From positions 34,244,457 to 34,308,456 of the forward strand of contig OX411544.1 in NCBI GenBank assembly GCA_948146395.1: a stretch of 64,000 bases of DNA. The letters run 5' to 3'. The position numbers and the translations under genes are program-made. This document shows positions 20,641 to 32,884 of this stretch, in pieces. Origin of the DNA: Fragum whitleyi (Eukaryota; Mollusca; Bivalvia; Cardiida; Cardiidae). Position 1 is the stretch's first letter. Each line of letters opens with the position of its first letter. A model generated the notes under the pieces. The model worked only from the letters and a program-made list of their open reading frames with translations, did no database searches and had not been told where the DNA came from.

Positions 20641-22012
20641 TTTAGCTCCACTGGCTGAAAGCCACTGGGCCTATTGTCATGGCGTTGTGTCCGTCGTGCG
20701 TCCGTCCGTCCATCCGTCCGTGCGTGCGTCCGGTCGTAAACTTTTCTTTAAAAATCTTCTCCTCAGAAACTACTGGATGGATTTCAACCAAACTTCACAG
20801 GAATGATCCTTGGGTGACCCTCTTTCAAAGTTGTTCAAGAAATTTTGATCCAATGAAAAACATGGATTTAAGGGGCGTGGCTAATTTCCAAATATGGTAA
20901 AAAGATAGTTTTCTCAGATTCTAATCGATGGATACCAATTAAATTTTACATGCATGATCCTTGGGTGACCCTTTATCAGTCTACGAAAAATCATTGTGAT
21001 TGGATTGAAAGTATGCATTTTATGGGCGGAGGTCATTTCTCTATATGTTATATAGAGGAAACTTTGAAAATCATTTTCTCAAAATGTAACCAATGGATAT
21101 TGACCAAATTTCATTGGAATGATTCTTGAGTGACCCTTTATCAGTCTACAAAAAATCATTGTGATCGGATGGAAAATATGCATTTTATGGGCGGAGGTCA
21201 TTTCTCTATATGTTATATAGTGGAAACTTTGAAAATCATTTTCTCAGAATGTAACTGATGGAAATCAACCAAATTTCACTGGATTGATTCTTGAGTGACC
21301 TTTTATCAGTCTACAATAATCATTGTGATCGGATTGAAAATATGCATTTTATGGGCAGAGGTCATTTCTCTATATGTTATATAGTGGAAAATTTGAAAAT
21401 CATTTTCTCATAATCTGATTTTTGGATATCAACCAAAATTCACTGGAATGATCCTTGAGTGAACCTTTTTTCAGTGTACCAAAAATTATTTTGATTGGAT
21501 GAAAAATATGTCTTTTAAGAGCGGAGGTCATTTCTTTATATGTTATATAGTGGAAACTTTGAAAATCATTTTCTCAGAATCTAATGGATGGAAATCAACC
21601 AAATTTCACTGGATTGATTCTTGAGTGACCCTTTATCAGTCTACAAAAAATCATTGTGATCGGATTGAAAATATGCATTTTATTGGCAGAGGTCATTTCT
21701 CTATATGTTATATAGTGGAAAATTTGAGAATCATTTTCTCATAATCTGATTTTTGGATATCAACCAAAATTCACTGGAATGATCCTTGAGTGAACCTTTA
21801 TCAGTGTACCAAAAATTATTGTGATTGGATGAAAAATATGTCTTTTAAGAGCGGAGGTCATTTCTCTATCTGTTATATAGTTCAAACTTTGAAAATCATT
21901 TTCAACATCTGTAGAACCCCAAATATCTAAAAATCAAGTCAAAACATTTATTTGCTTTTACAAGAATTTCAAGCCTGTGGAGCGACTCAAGCCATTCATG
22001 GCTTTCTAGTTC
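20641..22012 (+). mobile_element. AGCTC-type element, family 2, about 1.37 kb
   Basis: It opens TTTTAGCTCCACTGGCTGAA with an imperfect hairpin, then a CGTCCGTCC-rich stretch and ATCTTCTCCTCAGAAACTAC. Roughly 165-bp internal units are anchored on TATGGGCGGAGGTCATTTCT (at 21021, 21186 and 21350, then diverging). The 3' end is the hairpin AGCCATTCATGGCT followed by TTCTAGTT. The hairpin plus CTAG end resembles Helitron 3' termini; this classification is inference. Copies also lie at 35526-36877 and 59511-60695. Confidence 0.88.
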
Positions 22013-22125
22013 ATGTGTTGGTTTAACCTAGCTGCTTTATCTATTTCTGAAAAATGGCACTGGAATCTTACCATTAAATGTATATTTTACAGCTCACTCT
22101 GCAAAATCTACCTAAACTGAATAGT

Positions 22126-23372
22126 TTTTAGCTCACCTGAGCACGAAGTGCTCAAGGTGAGCTATTGGGATCGTAGAATGTCAGTCGTGCGTCGTGCGTC
22201 GTCCACAATTTCTTTAAACATCTTCTCCTCCTAAACCAGTGGGCCAATCTTGATGAAACTTGGCAGGGATGTTCCCTGGGTCAAGCTCTACCAAAGTTGT
22301 TCAAATAAATGAAATCCACCCTTAACTTTCCCTTTACCCTTAACAAAAAGGGTGAAAATATGAAAATCTTTAAAAATCTTCTTCTCTGAAACTGGAAGGC
22401 AGACAGCTTTCATATTTGGTATGTATCATCATCTAGTGGACCTCTACCAAGTTTGTTCATATCAAGACCCTGGGGTCATATTTGGGCTTTGCCCGGGCCC
22501 AACCCTTTTTACATAGAATCAAAGAGTGAAAATCTTTAAAAATCTTCTTCTCTGAAACCAGATGTCAGACAGCTTTCATATTTGGTATGTAGCATCACCT
22601 AGTGGGCCTCTACCAAGTTTGTTCATATCAAGACCCTTGGGTCATATTTGGGCTTTGCACAGGTGCATCCCTTTATCTCTTATGAGCACGAAGGGTAAAA
22701 AAACGAAAATCTTCAAAAATCTTCTTCTATGAAACCAGATGGCAGACAGCTTTCATATTTGGTATGTAGCATCATCTAGTGGACTTCTACCAAGTTTGTA
22801 CATATCAAGACCCTAGGATCATATTTGGGCTCCACCTGGGCGCAACCCTTTTTACATAGAATCAAAGAGCAAAAATCTTTTAAAATCTTCTTTAATCGAA
22901 ACCAGAGGACACACTGCCTTCATTTTTGGTATGTAGCATCATTTAGTTGGCTCCTACCAAGTTTGTTTATATCAAGACCCTTGGGTCATATTTGGGCTCC
23001 AACCGGGCGCATCCCTTTCAGCTCATCTGAGCACGATGGGTGAATATAGGAAAACCTTAAAAAATCTTCTTCTCTGAAACCAGAAGGCAGACAGCTTTCA
23101 TATTTAGTATGTAGCATCATCTTATGGACCTCTTTCAATTTTGTTCATATCAAGACCCTGGGGTCACATTTGGGGTCCACCCGGGTGCATCCCTTTTTAC
23201 ATAGAATCAAAGAGCAAAAAGGCATATCTGTCTTGCTCTTCACTGAAAACGTTCCATGGTATTGATCTTGGGCAATTATCTTCTTTTTGACATCTGCCTA
23301 TCTAATTAATGTGATGTCCCAGGGGTCAAAGGGACTCAGGTGAGCGATCCAGGACCATCTTGGTCCTCTTGT
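22126..23372 (+). mobile_element. AGCTC-type element, family 1, full length
   Basis: It has the same start (TTTTTAGCTCACCTGAGCAC), internal units and end (GGACCATCTTGGTCC, CTCTTGTT) as 17411-18702, and is highly similar along its length. Small open frames repeat between the two copies only because the DNA does. Confidence 0.88.
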
Positions 23373-23680
23373 TTTTTCCTTTGTTTGTTTTGATTTGGTT
23401 TTATGCCATTTTTGACAAAGTTTGCATTCATCATGGCAGCTACTTGAGCAGCTTACAATGGATTCCTTGTTAATCTCACACCCAATACTACCATAGCATC
23501 CTTTCCTAGCATCCAGCTGCTATCTCACATAGGTCTAGGATTATAAACCCATTGGTTTGGTGGATAGATATTCAGAAAGATTGAATGCTGCTGTCGAAGA
23601 TCGAACCTGGGACCTTTAGATTGACGTTTTGACCCGCTACCGATTGCATTATAAAAGAGGCCAGTTTTTTTCCCAGAGAA
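23373..23680. mobile_element. Possible tRNA-related SINE
   Basis: GATTTGGTTTTATGCCATTT and CATCATGGCAGCTACTTGAG resemble common mollusc SINE bodies. GATCGAACCTGGGACC near 23597 looks like an inverted tRNA B box. A related fragment (ATTTCCCATTCAACAGCCGA) lies at about 26998. The boundaries are approximate and the family is uncertain. Confidence 0.4.
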
Positions 23681-23914
23681 ATTTTATTGCAAACAAATAT
23701 TATGTATGTTATAAGGGATTTTAGAATTGAGCCATTTAGTGTTAGACATGCACCTAATAGTTTTATCTTGGATATCAATCAGTTTGACTGCAATTTTCAG
23801 AAGTCAGATTATACACTAGACTTCAGACAGGCTGTTGAAGTAAATCAGAGAAACTCAAATAGATTAAGAAATTTGAGAGTAAGATGAAAACTTTTGTAGC
23901 ATAACTGTATATAT

Positions 23915-24015
23915 AGGTTTGCGCAAAACTGTTGTAATTGCCTGTAATTATAATTTGTATGTACAAGAGTTTTGACCTCTTGCCAAAGAGTTAATGGCAA
24001 TAGTTTTGCACTGTA
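23915..24015. mobile_element. Diverged copy of the CAGTTGTAACTGCC hairpin family
   Basis: GCGCAAAACTGTTGTAATTG and TTAATGGCAATAGTTTTGCA form an imperfect hairpin. They are related to the better-preserved copies at 27487, 58458, 62510 and 63752. Confidence 0.5.
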
Positions 24016-24377
24016 CCCCCTTATGTATTGTGCATTACAAAAATCTTGACAATAGACTACAATGGCATAGCATTACAAATTCTTTGACAATAGGTTAAAA
24101 TGGAAGATACCAGAGTTAAAATGCCAATTTGGTTAAAAATTATTTATTGTTTATCTATTCAATGGAAGTATTAGTTCTTACATAACTTATATTAATCCCT
24201 CTCTATTCTTCTTTCTGGAAAAATTCAGCAGTACTCGCACTGTATGTCACCTTGGGGGCCAATGAAAAAAACAACATTGATAGCTGCTCCCAGGATTCGA
24301 ACTCTGGATCTCTTGGTCAAATGGCCCACACTCAACCTCTACCCAAGGACCCAAAAATCTTTAGATTTAGCCATCTT

Positions 24378-24733
24378 ATACATAGAGGATATTGAATGAG
24401 TGATCATTGAATATAGAATTTATTAAACATCAGTTATCTTTGAACAGATAAAAATAAGGCTGGGACGGGTTTTTTTCTATTGAAATGATGAGTTTAATAA
24501 ATTCAGTATTTTATGAGCACAAATTTGATATTCTATTTTATAATATGACATTTGCAAAACATAAAACATTGTTTGCGAAATGACGTCAGCAAATGCTTTA
24601 TGATGTCATTTTCACTATGAAAATGTAAGGTTGCTATATGTTCTTAGTTCATTTGCATAGTTATTCCTCTAGTGTTATAACATTTGTGTAATATCAAAAA
24701 TATTCAATAGTTTTTTTCACTATTTCCTTTCCT
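24378..24733 (-). repeat. Interspersed repeat with a CRE octamer
   Basis: The reverse complement matches 58700-59128: the shared end is CATAGAGGATATTGAATGAG and the shared interior includes AATAAATTCAGTATTTTATG and CATTTGCATAGTTATTCCTC. It contains a perfect TGACGTCA at 24581-24588. Confidence 0.7.
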
Positions 24734-24745
24734 TTAGCCCTGTGT

Positions 24746-25669
24746 TTAACCCTTTCTTGTCCAATCCCTGTTTTTTATGTCCCTTAGATTTTATGATTGA
24801 GAAAATATCATAGAAGAAGAGGAAATGGTTTGTGACAAACAATTACTTCTTTTTCTACAAAATTTTCTACCCTACAGAATGATTATTTTTCAAAATTAAA
24901 TCCACTTTACAGGGTCCAAAGAATTCAGAAAAAGGCACTCGTCCTGCAGGGCAAGTGACTTGAAAAAGTAACTCGTCCTGGTTTGACTGTCACTCGCCCT
25001 GCAATAGGCCAAGGGATCGTTGAAGACCATGTTTTGTATCTGGAAACGGCATCTTGAAGTGCAGACGAAACGAAAGTAGAAATTTTGCGACATTCAAAAA
25101 CTTTAAATTCCGGGTAATAAATACCGGTAAAATGATCGGGACAAGAAAAAAAATCTAATTTGTAAACATACAATACCATGGATTTTCGGGTAAAATTCAA
25201 TGATTGTGGCTATATGCGACAAAAAGAAGTAGTAGATATGAACAAAACATGGGAAAATTAATTTTGATTTCGATAATTTCCCTGATCGCGAGATCGATTT
25301 GTATTTACGGAGTTCGGGTACCGGGTTATATCATGCGAAAACCGGAAGTTCTATTTTTAGAAATCAAAGTACATGGCTGTTTATAGTTCATGTTGTTGGG
25401 AACTTCTATCACCGCGAACTTTTTCGAAGCGTCTTTATTGTATTTTATCTATTTTTAACCTTACAGAAGACATAATGATTTAATGTCATTCATTATTTAC
25501 TCGTCCGAGAGGACGACTGCCTTAGAATTTCCACTCGTCCTCTGGGACTTCTTACTCGTAAATAAAAGTGGACGAGTGGATTCTTTGGACCCTGACTTTA
25601 AATTTTCGTCTGCTGCAAAACCTTTGAATTTGGACAGGTCCAAAATTTTGTAAAACAGGAGAGTGTTAA
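24746..25669 (-). mobile_element. TTAA-CCCTT MITE interrupted by a nested DNA element
   Basis: The outer ends are TTAACCCTTTCTTGTCC and TTTGTAAAACAGGAGAGTGT then TAAG. Its reverse complement matches the uninterrupted copy at 51716-51945, which shows exactly where 24910-25594 was inserted. TTAA at the ends suggests a piggyBac-type target; this is inference. Confidence 0.7.
24910..25594. mobile_element. DNA element with CAGGGTCCAAAG TIRs and a 6-bp target duplication
   Basis: The left terminus CAGGGTCCAAAGAATTC is inverted at the right terminus GGATTCTTTGGACCCTG. ACTTTA is duplicated at 24904-24909 and 25595-25600, and the empty site is visible in the related MITE near 51790. Subterminal ACTCGTCC motifs recur at both ends. 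No transposase is seen, so it is non-autonomous. A 60-codon open frame at 25204-25386 has no recognisable motif. Confidence 0.85.
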
Positions 25670-27486
25670 GTTGTATCAGTTGACTTGATCCAAAAATTGT
25701 GGCATCTACCGGCTTGGCAACGAAAATATTTGAAATGAGATTACTAGTGCAGACAATGTTATAGTATACAATAAAGACAATTGTCTGTGGAAACTGATCC
25801 CCCAATTGCTGTAAATCTAATAAAGGAATATTTGACCAAACAAATGCTTGTTGAAGTTATCCGAAATATATCTAGAAACTGCTGTATGCAGCTGCATCAT
25901 TTATTACTATTCACATGCCTCTTTCAAGAAAGGTCCTACGATTGAAATTTGGTAGTACATGTATCACAATCGTACGATATGAATTGGCTTTCAATAATTC
26001 ATAGGATTGTTTAAAACTAGCTCAAAAAGTGATAATGTGCCGGGAAAATGGGTTATTTGTTGCACCATCACTTTTGTTTTTACTGACGTTGGTTGTAAAT
26101 TAATGACGTCACAAAAGTTTACGCAGGAATAGGATTGACATCTTTATTTATACTCAGTTTTTATATAAGACTAAGAAACTGATAAAGTGATAGGCTCAGA
26201 CTGAGGATTTAAGTGAAAATAGCCGGACGTTAACAGGACTTGAATTTACTTATTTATCCATGTTCTCCCCTATTAAAGCCCGGGTTTTGTTCGTTAACGT
26301 ATGCCTATATGGAATCAAAAACATACATTTTATGAAATAATAAGAATTAATGGATGGTGGTATTAGTGGATTGCGTCTAATACTCCAAGGCTAGTCATCA
26401 TCTGTCTATTTGCAATCATTGCTCTATTTCCTTAAAACCAAGTTTTTAAAATTATTTACAATTCTTTTATACTGTGTTACAAATCTGTTTTAATTTTTGT
26501 AGTCTAATGGCATTTTTTTTAGTTTCTCATCTATAGTATAAAGCTGATACTCTCACTAGACATGGGAATTAGAGCCTGAAATGATGCCCGATTTGGGCCA
26601 ATGTCTATGATTTCTATGAAAATAAGAGCATGATCTACAGTGCATTGAGCCATTGATATGCTCTATAGTTCTCTGTTTTTGTAATGCATTCAAAAGCCTG
26701 AAAGTTACATATCACTGGTTTTCTTTCCATACCCCTTAACTACAGCTTGTAAACTGACAATATCCAATATCTACCCTTGTTAAATAATCGAATCATTCGA
26801 AGAAGTTTTGTTTGGCTTGGTTTGACTAGTAATTAGGCTAGAATGTTTTCAATACTATGTCAATATTTGAAAAGACTTCATTGGAACTTCCCTGTTTATC
26901 AAGGCATAAAAGGCTTTTAACCCTGAGTAGCTCTTGAATTTTACTTCATTTTTATGTTGCTATTATAAGAATGGTTTGGTTGGTTGTATGGTGTTATTTC
27001 CCATTCAACAGCCGAGGTCATGCAGAGACAGGGCTTGGTTTATAGTCTCAACCGACTGGGATTTGCAAGTACCAGTGTGATATATACTTGTATGCACTTA
27101 TAACAGTTTTGGGCTGGCCCCTTACAAATCAACTTGACATTTTTCTATCCAATTTACTCTGAAAGAGATAAGGATCATTTTTATGAGTAATTGATCAGTG
27201 TTATTTCTCAATGATAATTTCAAAACTTCTTATTTCTTCTCTGATCTTAGCATTTATAATAATCAGACTTCCAGTGATAATATAAGTATTTATAAATGCA
27301 AATGGTAAATGGGAATTGATAAAATTTGAGCCAAGTAAAAGACGACACAAAGACATTACTCTTGTTATATCAGAACATACTTAAAAGCAATGTTAAAGTC
27401 TATGAACAATCAGACATAGAAATACTAACTAAGTAGAAAATGAAGCTATTGATATTATTTATTATAATAATTTGCTTATTATTTCA
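25670..27486. other. Intron, mostly unrecognised
   Basis: Contains a perfect TGACGTCA at 26104-26111 and a possible SINE fragment at about 26980-27115. No coding or RNA gene could be supported. Confidence 0.4.
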
Positions 27487-27562
27487 ATTCCAATGCCAAA
27501 ACAGTTGTGATTGCCTATAATGATATAGGCAGTTACAACTGTTTTGTGTTGAGCCATGGATT
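27487..27562. mobile_element. Short hairpin element (CAGTTGTAACTGCC family)
   Basis: AAAACAGTTGTGATTGCCTA and TAGGCAGTTACAACTGTTTT pair over about 20 bases around a short loop. One of five clear copies in the window. Confidence 0.75.
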
Positions 27563-27861
27563 TGTCAGCTAGAGTTTAGTCTGCATGCATACCGTTTAGT
27601 CCAGAAATAGGTTAGGTGAATGTATGCTAGATGATGTGTTATTATTGAATAGAGATGTCAGGTCTGTCACGAAAGTAACAATAATAATTAATTCTAGGAG
27701 CAGAATGTTGGGAGAAAGTCTCTAAGAAATTTCCCCCCAATTTTTATTACTTTTGCAGGCAATAATTTCCTCTGCAGTGCTAGACTCAGATGCATCCTGT
27801 TATGTTAACAATAAACCAAATATAATTTACAGACTTTTCATTGTTTTGCTTTGAGGACCTT

Positions 27862-28420
27862 TTTTAGCTCTTCATTTTGTAGGAAAGAGGGGCTATTCCG
27901 GTGACTCAGGAGTCGGGATCAGTGTTGGTGTTGGCTTCGGTGTCATGCTTTGGTTAAGGTTTTATGTGCAATTATGTCAAATCTCTGTTTCTACTAAAGC
28001 TATTGCTTTCAAAGTTTGCAATGCTTCTGTGACCATAAATCAGACTCTAGATAATTACTCTCATATTGAATTTTGTGGAATTTCGATCCTTTTTGGGTTT
28101 GGAAACTCTCTGTTAAGTTTTTACTTGTAACTGATGTATATCTGTAATGTCTCTGTTTTTCCTAAAGCTATTGCTTGGAAAATCCACACATGCTTCTGTT
28201 ACCATAATATCAGCTTCTAGACTAGGATAAGTTGCTTTGATATTGAATTAAATGGAATTTTAGCCCTTTTTGGACTCAAAACTCTTGGTTCTTGAAAGTT
28301 GTGGAATTTTAACTCTTTTCAGATTTAGTTCTGTTTAATTCTCTTAGTTTTAACAAGCAACTGTTGTATATCTAAGTTAATGTCTCTGTTTCTCTGACAT
28401 TGAATTTATTTAATTTTTCT
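27862..28420 (+). mobile_element. AGCTC-type element, other family
   Basis: It opens TTTTTTAGCTCTTCATTTTG. Two or three internal units follow (TCTGTTTCTACTAAAGCTAT at about 27983 and TCTGTTTTTCCTAAAGCTAT at about 28152, spaced about 170 bp). The 3' boundary is unclear. Confidence 0.5.
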
Positions 28421-29724
28421 AATGTTGACATTGACTTGCTTTTAACTATCCAGCACTGAACTTTTTAGCCAGCAGTCTCGTATTAATGGCATTCTGTTAT
28501 TCATACCTGTTTCTATCCATATGTGCATCCGCCTGTCAATTTCTATTTCTTGACAAATTTTCTCCAATATAGTCAAGCATAGAGCCACACCCAATGTGAT
28601 AGAAGTCATAGACAGCATAAAAGTTTGTTTGAAAGTGCTCATATTATCATCAGAACACCATTGTCCTCTTGTGACTAAAAGCTTTTTAATTGATAGAACT
28701 GAAGAGAATAATATGGTACTAGTTAACAAGCTCACTCACATAATAATGTAATGTAGGTTTATGCCTTGGATGTAATAAAAAATGGAATTCCCTTGAATAC
28801 CAATCGTCAATACATAGATACTCACTCAAAGAAGATGACAGTTTATGGACCATGGTCTAATGCTTTGATGGTTGATATAAGAGATGAAACTCTTGATGAG
28901 CTAATCAATTTAATGTACCTAGAGTTAATAAGGGTGGAGTTATGGCCTTTTCATTGATGTCATCTGGACCAAATATTCTACACTTGATGATATATACAAG
29001 CAAAAATCTGTCAATTGCTAAAGTATGTACTTTACATACATTTTCTGTTGTTAATGACTCAAGTGCTTTACATGATCTTTTGTCGCATATGAAGAGGTCA
29101 GTGCAATATTAACTCGGCAGAGAACTCTCACTGTTCTCACAGAAATTGAATTCATTGTGCCTGTCAGTTAGAAGAGATTTACTGATTCTTCTTCATTGTG
29201 AGTAGAATAAACAGTAAGACATTGAATAGATAGAATCTATATCTATCAGCAGTTATAGGTTTATACAGAATCAATAGCTTGTGGATCTAGTAGGTACAGA
29301 ATCCTTACCTTACTGAGGTTTTTACTATTAAAAACTGTTTTTTGCTTTGCAGATATCAAACTTAAGACACACTCTAGTAAAGTCTGTGCTTTGTAATATA
29401 TTGTCATGGAGTTATGTCTGATCATCTGTGCCTGCTTAAAATAGTTACATATAAACTTAATGATCACAGTTAAATCCTCCAAAAATGGTCACCTTTCTTT
29501 GAAAGCATTACAAAGAGTTATCATTATGATTCATGGCATTTCTAACTAAAACTGAAACTATCCTGCATTCACCCTGAATGCAAGACAAGACACTATATAG
29601 GAGTATTTGTCCTGAAGGATTTACATAGTATAATCTTGAGTGTTAAAAAGGTATTTCCATCTTGAAAATTTTAACATTGAATGCTAAAACCTTATTTTAT
29701 CTTTACCAAATCATCTACTTTCAG
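28421..29724. other. Intron up to the second NCX exon, nothing recognised
   Basis: A 97-codon open frame on the minus strand (28442-28735) has no recognisable domain. The last 25 bases are a pyrimidine-rich acceptor ending TTTCAG at 29724. Confidence 0.5.
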
Positions 29725-29824
29725 AGTGTTGTTGATAAACTGTTGAAGAAGGCCAATGTGTCGTTGGTGGTTGGTACATCATCGTGGCGAGAACAGTTTG
29801 CTGAGGCCATTACAGTTAGTCCAG
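29725..29824 (+). CDS. NCX: NCX (SLC8) exon: loop region before the acidic linker
   Basis: The 100-bp exon encodes SVVDKLLKKANVSLVVGTSS, then WREQFAEAITVSP and the first base of the next codon (phase 0 in, phase 1 out). The VVGTSSWREQF..AITVS segment is a hallmark of SLC8 exchangers, at the end of the cytoplasmic loop before the C-terminal membrane bundle. The acceptor is TTTCAG|AGT and the donor is CCAG|gttagt. It joins in frame with 1384-1523 and 54275-54385. There is no frameshift or internal stop. Confidence 0.95.
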
Positions 29825-30339
29825 GTTAGTCCCCTGATAGTAACTCCACATTGTTTTTGAATAAAGTAAAATTTATAAATATCCTCCCCCCTCACTAACC
29901 TTATGCATGTTAATGGTAACCAAGTTTTATTGGCTTGATACCCATTTGTGGTAATTCATATCCATGTGATCAAAACAACAAGATATAAACATTCAAGAAA
30001 TGTATCTTGAAAAAGAATAAAAATAGCAGAAATATACCTTCCCAAAGCTATATTATTGCTGATATATCAAATATTCATTGATGCTTTTAATATAAATGTT
30101 ATTGTACTAGCATGTTGTGAATTGTACATGGCATAACAATAGTACCTTCTTGTAAATTTTTCATAGGATTATTACGACAGTATACATAAACCAAGATTTT
30201 AAAAGATTGGAGAAACTTATAATTATAAAGTAAGAAAATTATTGTTCATTTAATGCCCTCTTTGTAGGAAATAAGATTGATATTTTTTATGCATAAAGGT
30301 ATAAATGATTGTTTGTTTCATACTGTGTATTAATTGATA
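29825..30339. other. Intron 2 start, nothing recognised
   Basis: AT-rich intron; no feature supported. Confidence 0.4.
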
Positions 30340-30521
30340 TACAGTCAAACTTGTCTTAGCGGCCACCTCTATTCAGCAAGCAACCTTTCTTAAGCAAGCG
30401 GCAACTGAGTTCCCAAATGAACCAATTACACTGAAATTGACCTGTATTAAGCAAGCACCTGTCTTAAGCAAGCACTTTTTGAATTTCTCTGGTGTGCTTG
30501 CTTAAGACAGGTTTGACTGTA
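30340..30521. mobile_element. MITE with TACAGTCAAAC inverted ends
   Basis: The left end TACAGTCAAACTTGTCTTA is inverted at the right end TAAGACAGGTTTGACTGTA, with one mismatch in 19. The interior repeats TTAAGCAAGC. About 182 bp, non-coding. Confidence 0.85.
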
Positions 30522-30652
30522 TTGGCTTTAAGATGAAAGTTGATGAAAATTAAAAGATCAATTGACATAAAGTTACCAAATTTCTGTTGCCCACTGACAA
30601 TATGCTTTACTTTTTGGCCTTTTCTGATCAGGAAATGGTATTCTTATACTCC

Positions 30653-31060
30653 CATCTAAAAGTAGAGGGTGGTGTATTGGTTTGACTGTGTCTGTCCATT
30701 GGTCCATTAATCTATTCATTTATCATTCTGTCCATTTTTTTTGTTTCAGTACTCAATTTAAGAAGGAATCGATGTAGAATCATGATACGTTTAATAATTG
30801 TTGGCTGAGACCTTAGGAAGTTCCCTTTTATATTTGGTGTTATAAAGGTGAAGGTCACAATTGAATTTTGTCTAAACACTGTTTTGGAAACTGGGTCAAA
30901 GTTCTGGTTTAGTAGAGGATATTAATCCACAATGTAGTTGCTCTAATTCTGGACAGGGGTCCAGACCCCTAGGCCCTAATACCTGTGGATCAGCACATTG
31001 TTTCATACCACAACTAAAGTGTGCTGCTCAGAATAAAGATGGATGCAACTCTCTCTTTTT
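30653..31060 (+). mobile_element. CCATCTAAAAGTAGAGGGTGG-type repeat fragment
   Basis: TACTCCCATCTAAAAGTAGA, a GTCTGTCCATTGGTCC stretch and GGAATCGATGTAGAATCATG recall the elements near 43621 and 50220. The 3' end is not defined. Confidence 0.4.
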
Positions 31061-31879
31061 TCTCCATCAATTTATGGGCATGTTGTTATTTTTCTAACAC
31101 AGTTCTAAATAGGCTGTTTGTTTTCATTTAGAAGTATGAATTTTGATCAGCTTATGAACTTGGGTCAGAGAAAAATATGAATTATTGATGGGGGTATTGT
31201 TATATCCTCACATAACCAGACAGAACAATTGTCAGCCAAATCAGAAATAATGACAAAATAGTGCTTTTCTGGGAAATCAAGCTTGCCAAGCCAAAAATAT
31301 GCTGTAAAGAAAAAAGAGAGGCTAGAGAATATGGTATGCTCTCATGAAGGTTATCGTAACAAAAAGCTCTACCAGTGCAAAGTTTGTAGCATAAGGTTTT
31401 TCATGCTGTCTATAATCATGTAGATGAAACTGGTAAATCTTGTTTGACAAAACTTCACATGTTTTTGTTTTTAATAATAAGTTAAATTTCCACCTGGTTC
31501 TTTTTTAGTTCCTTTGGTTTAAACTTAAAACTTAAACCAGTGAGTAAGTGGGACTCAATATTTTGACATTTCCAAGATAAGTTTCCAGTTAGGACACCTG
31601 TGACTAAAACTAGGTTTATTGGTTAAATTTTGGGGGGAAAAAACTTGTAGACACTTACAAACTTTATTTAAGCCCACTAGATCTTGAAATTTGCCAGAGT
31701 ATAATATCTTAATAAAGGTCCAGCTCTATGAATTTTTTGTCAAAAGCCATGTGACTAGGTTTAATTATGGTCAAAGATTATTCATACTAAGGGTACAAGA
31801 AATAAGGCTTGAATTTTAAAATGGATCAATATCTATGGGTTAAGAAAAAATGCTATCCAGTTCATAGTTTTGTCACCTG
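31061..31879. other. Intron, nothing recognised
   Basis: No coding or clear repeat feature. Confidence 0.4.
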
Positions 31880-32047
31880 GGCCTGGTTGTATAAAAGATA
31901 ACAATTGGTTTAATTTTAATCAAAAGTGAATTTTAGCCAATCAGGATTGTTGTTTAGATTGGTACAATTGAAACAACAAATCAGATTTGCCAAAATTAAC
32001 TTCCTGTCAAAAATGTAACCAATGGTTATCTTTTATACAACTGGGGG
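31880..32047. mobile_element. MITE with GGTTGTATAAAAGATAAC ends
   Basis: The left end CTGGTTGTATAAAAGATAAC and the right end GGTTATCTTTTATACAACTG are inverted repeats, continuing into CAATTGG / CCAAT. About 168 bp, non-coding. Confidence 0.8.
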
Positions 32048-32827
32048 CTGGTGTTCAATACTTGACCACTACCCATTTAAGTACATGTTGTATTCAGGCT
32101 TTCTTGGAGCAAATAATGGCCATATATATGTCCCTCTTGTTTCACTACATAATGGTATCCACAGGGGAGCTCTTGGTTATGAATTCTGTAAAAATGACCA
32201 ATGAGAAACTTTTCACTATGTGAATAGACTTTATGAAATATTAATTATGTGGATCCTAAATCCTTTAGAAAACTAAATGCTAATTGAGTGATGTTTGATT
32301 ATGAATATAACTGCATTTATTATATCCCTATTCCATGAGTATGTTGTTCTGAAACTAGGCAAAGCAATCAAAATGATTGATAATCTTAAGTGAACTGGTA
32401 ACTAGACAGTTTGTTTCAGAAAATTAATTTTTTTATAAGATGATGATAATTGAAATACTACTTCATTATCAGTGACCTGAATTTGTAATAAGGTCTGTAT
32501 ATTAAAACATGATAAATAGGCCTGAGGGGTTTTGCTTTGCTTTGTTTCAGCAATGAACTGGGTGCTCGTGTATACTGATGATTGAGCCTTCTGTTTAACA
32601 TTTCCAATGAATTCATATGTGCTTAAAGCAGCCAATAGATGATTATAATTATTGAAAATGATAGTGAATCAATGGGATAGGCAATTGTAGGCAATACCTA
32701 AAATTTATCCATATACATGTTCATTATAATTTTCAATATCATTGGTCTAGAAAAGTAATGGGGCTGCTAAAGATGGGGATCTTGCAAAGCTCCAGGACTG
32801 CTGCAGTAATAGTAACATTTTAAATTG
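32048..32827. other. Intron, nothing recognised
   Basis: AT-rich with no supported feature. Confidence 0.4.
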
Positions 32828-32884
32828 TTGGCTCAGTGCAAAACAGTTATAACATCCTATTATTTTTTTGTGCTGAGCCATAGA
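32828..32884. mobile_element. Diverged hairpin element (CAGTTGTAACTGCC family)
   Basis: TTGGCTCAGTGCAAAACAGT and the end TTTGTGCTGAGCCATAG match the outer arms of the family; the centre is decayed. Confidence 0.6.

Noticed and set aside
22825..23043. 72-codon open frame resembling one at 18156-18374 (apparent conserved protein pair)
   Set aside because: Similarity comes from two copies of the same non-coding mobile element.
24280..24350. Possible tRNA (GATTCGAACTCTGG, like an inverted T arm)
   Set aside because: No complete cloverleaf could be built; at most a SINE-derived tRNA relic.
28442..28735. 97-codon open frame on the minus strand (LGVALCLTILEKICQEIEID region)
   Set aside because: No recognisable domain, no splice or promoter support, and it lies inside an NCX intron. 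Length alone is not convincing in 64 kb.
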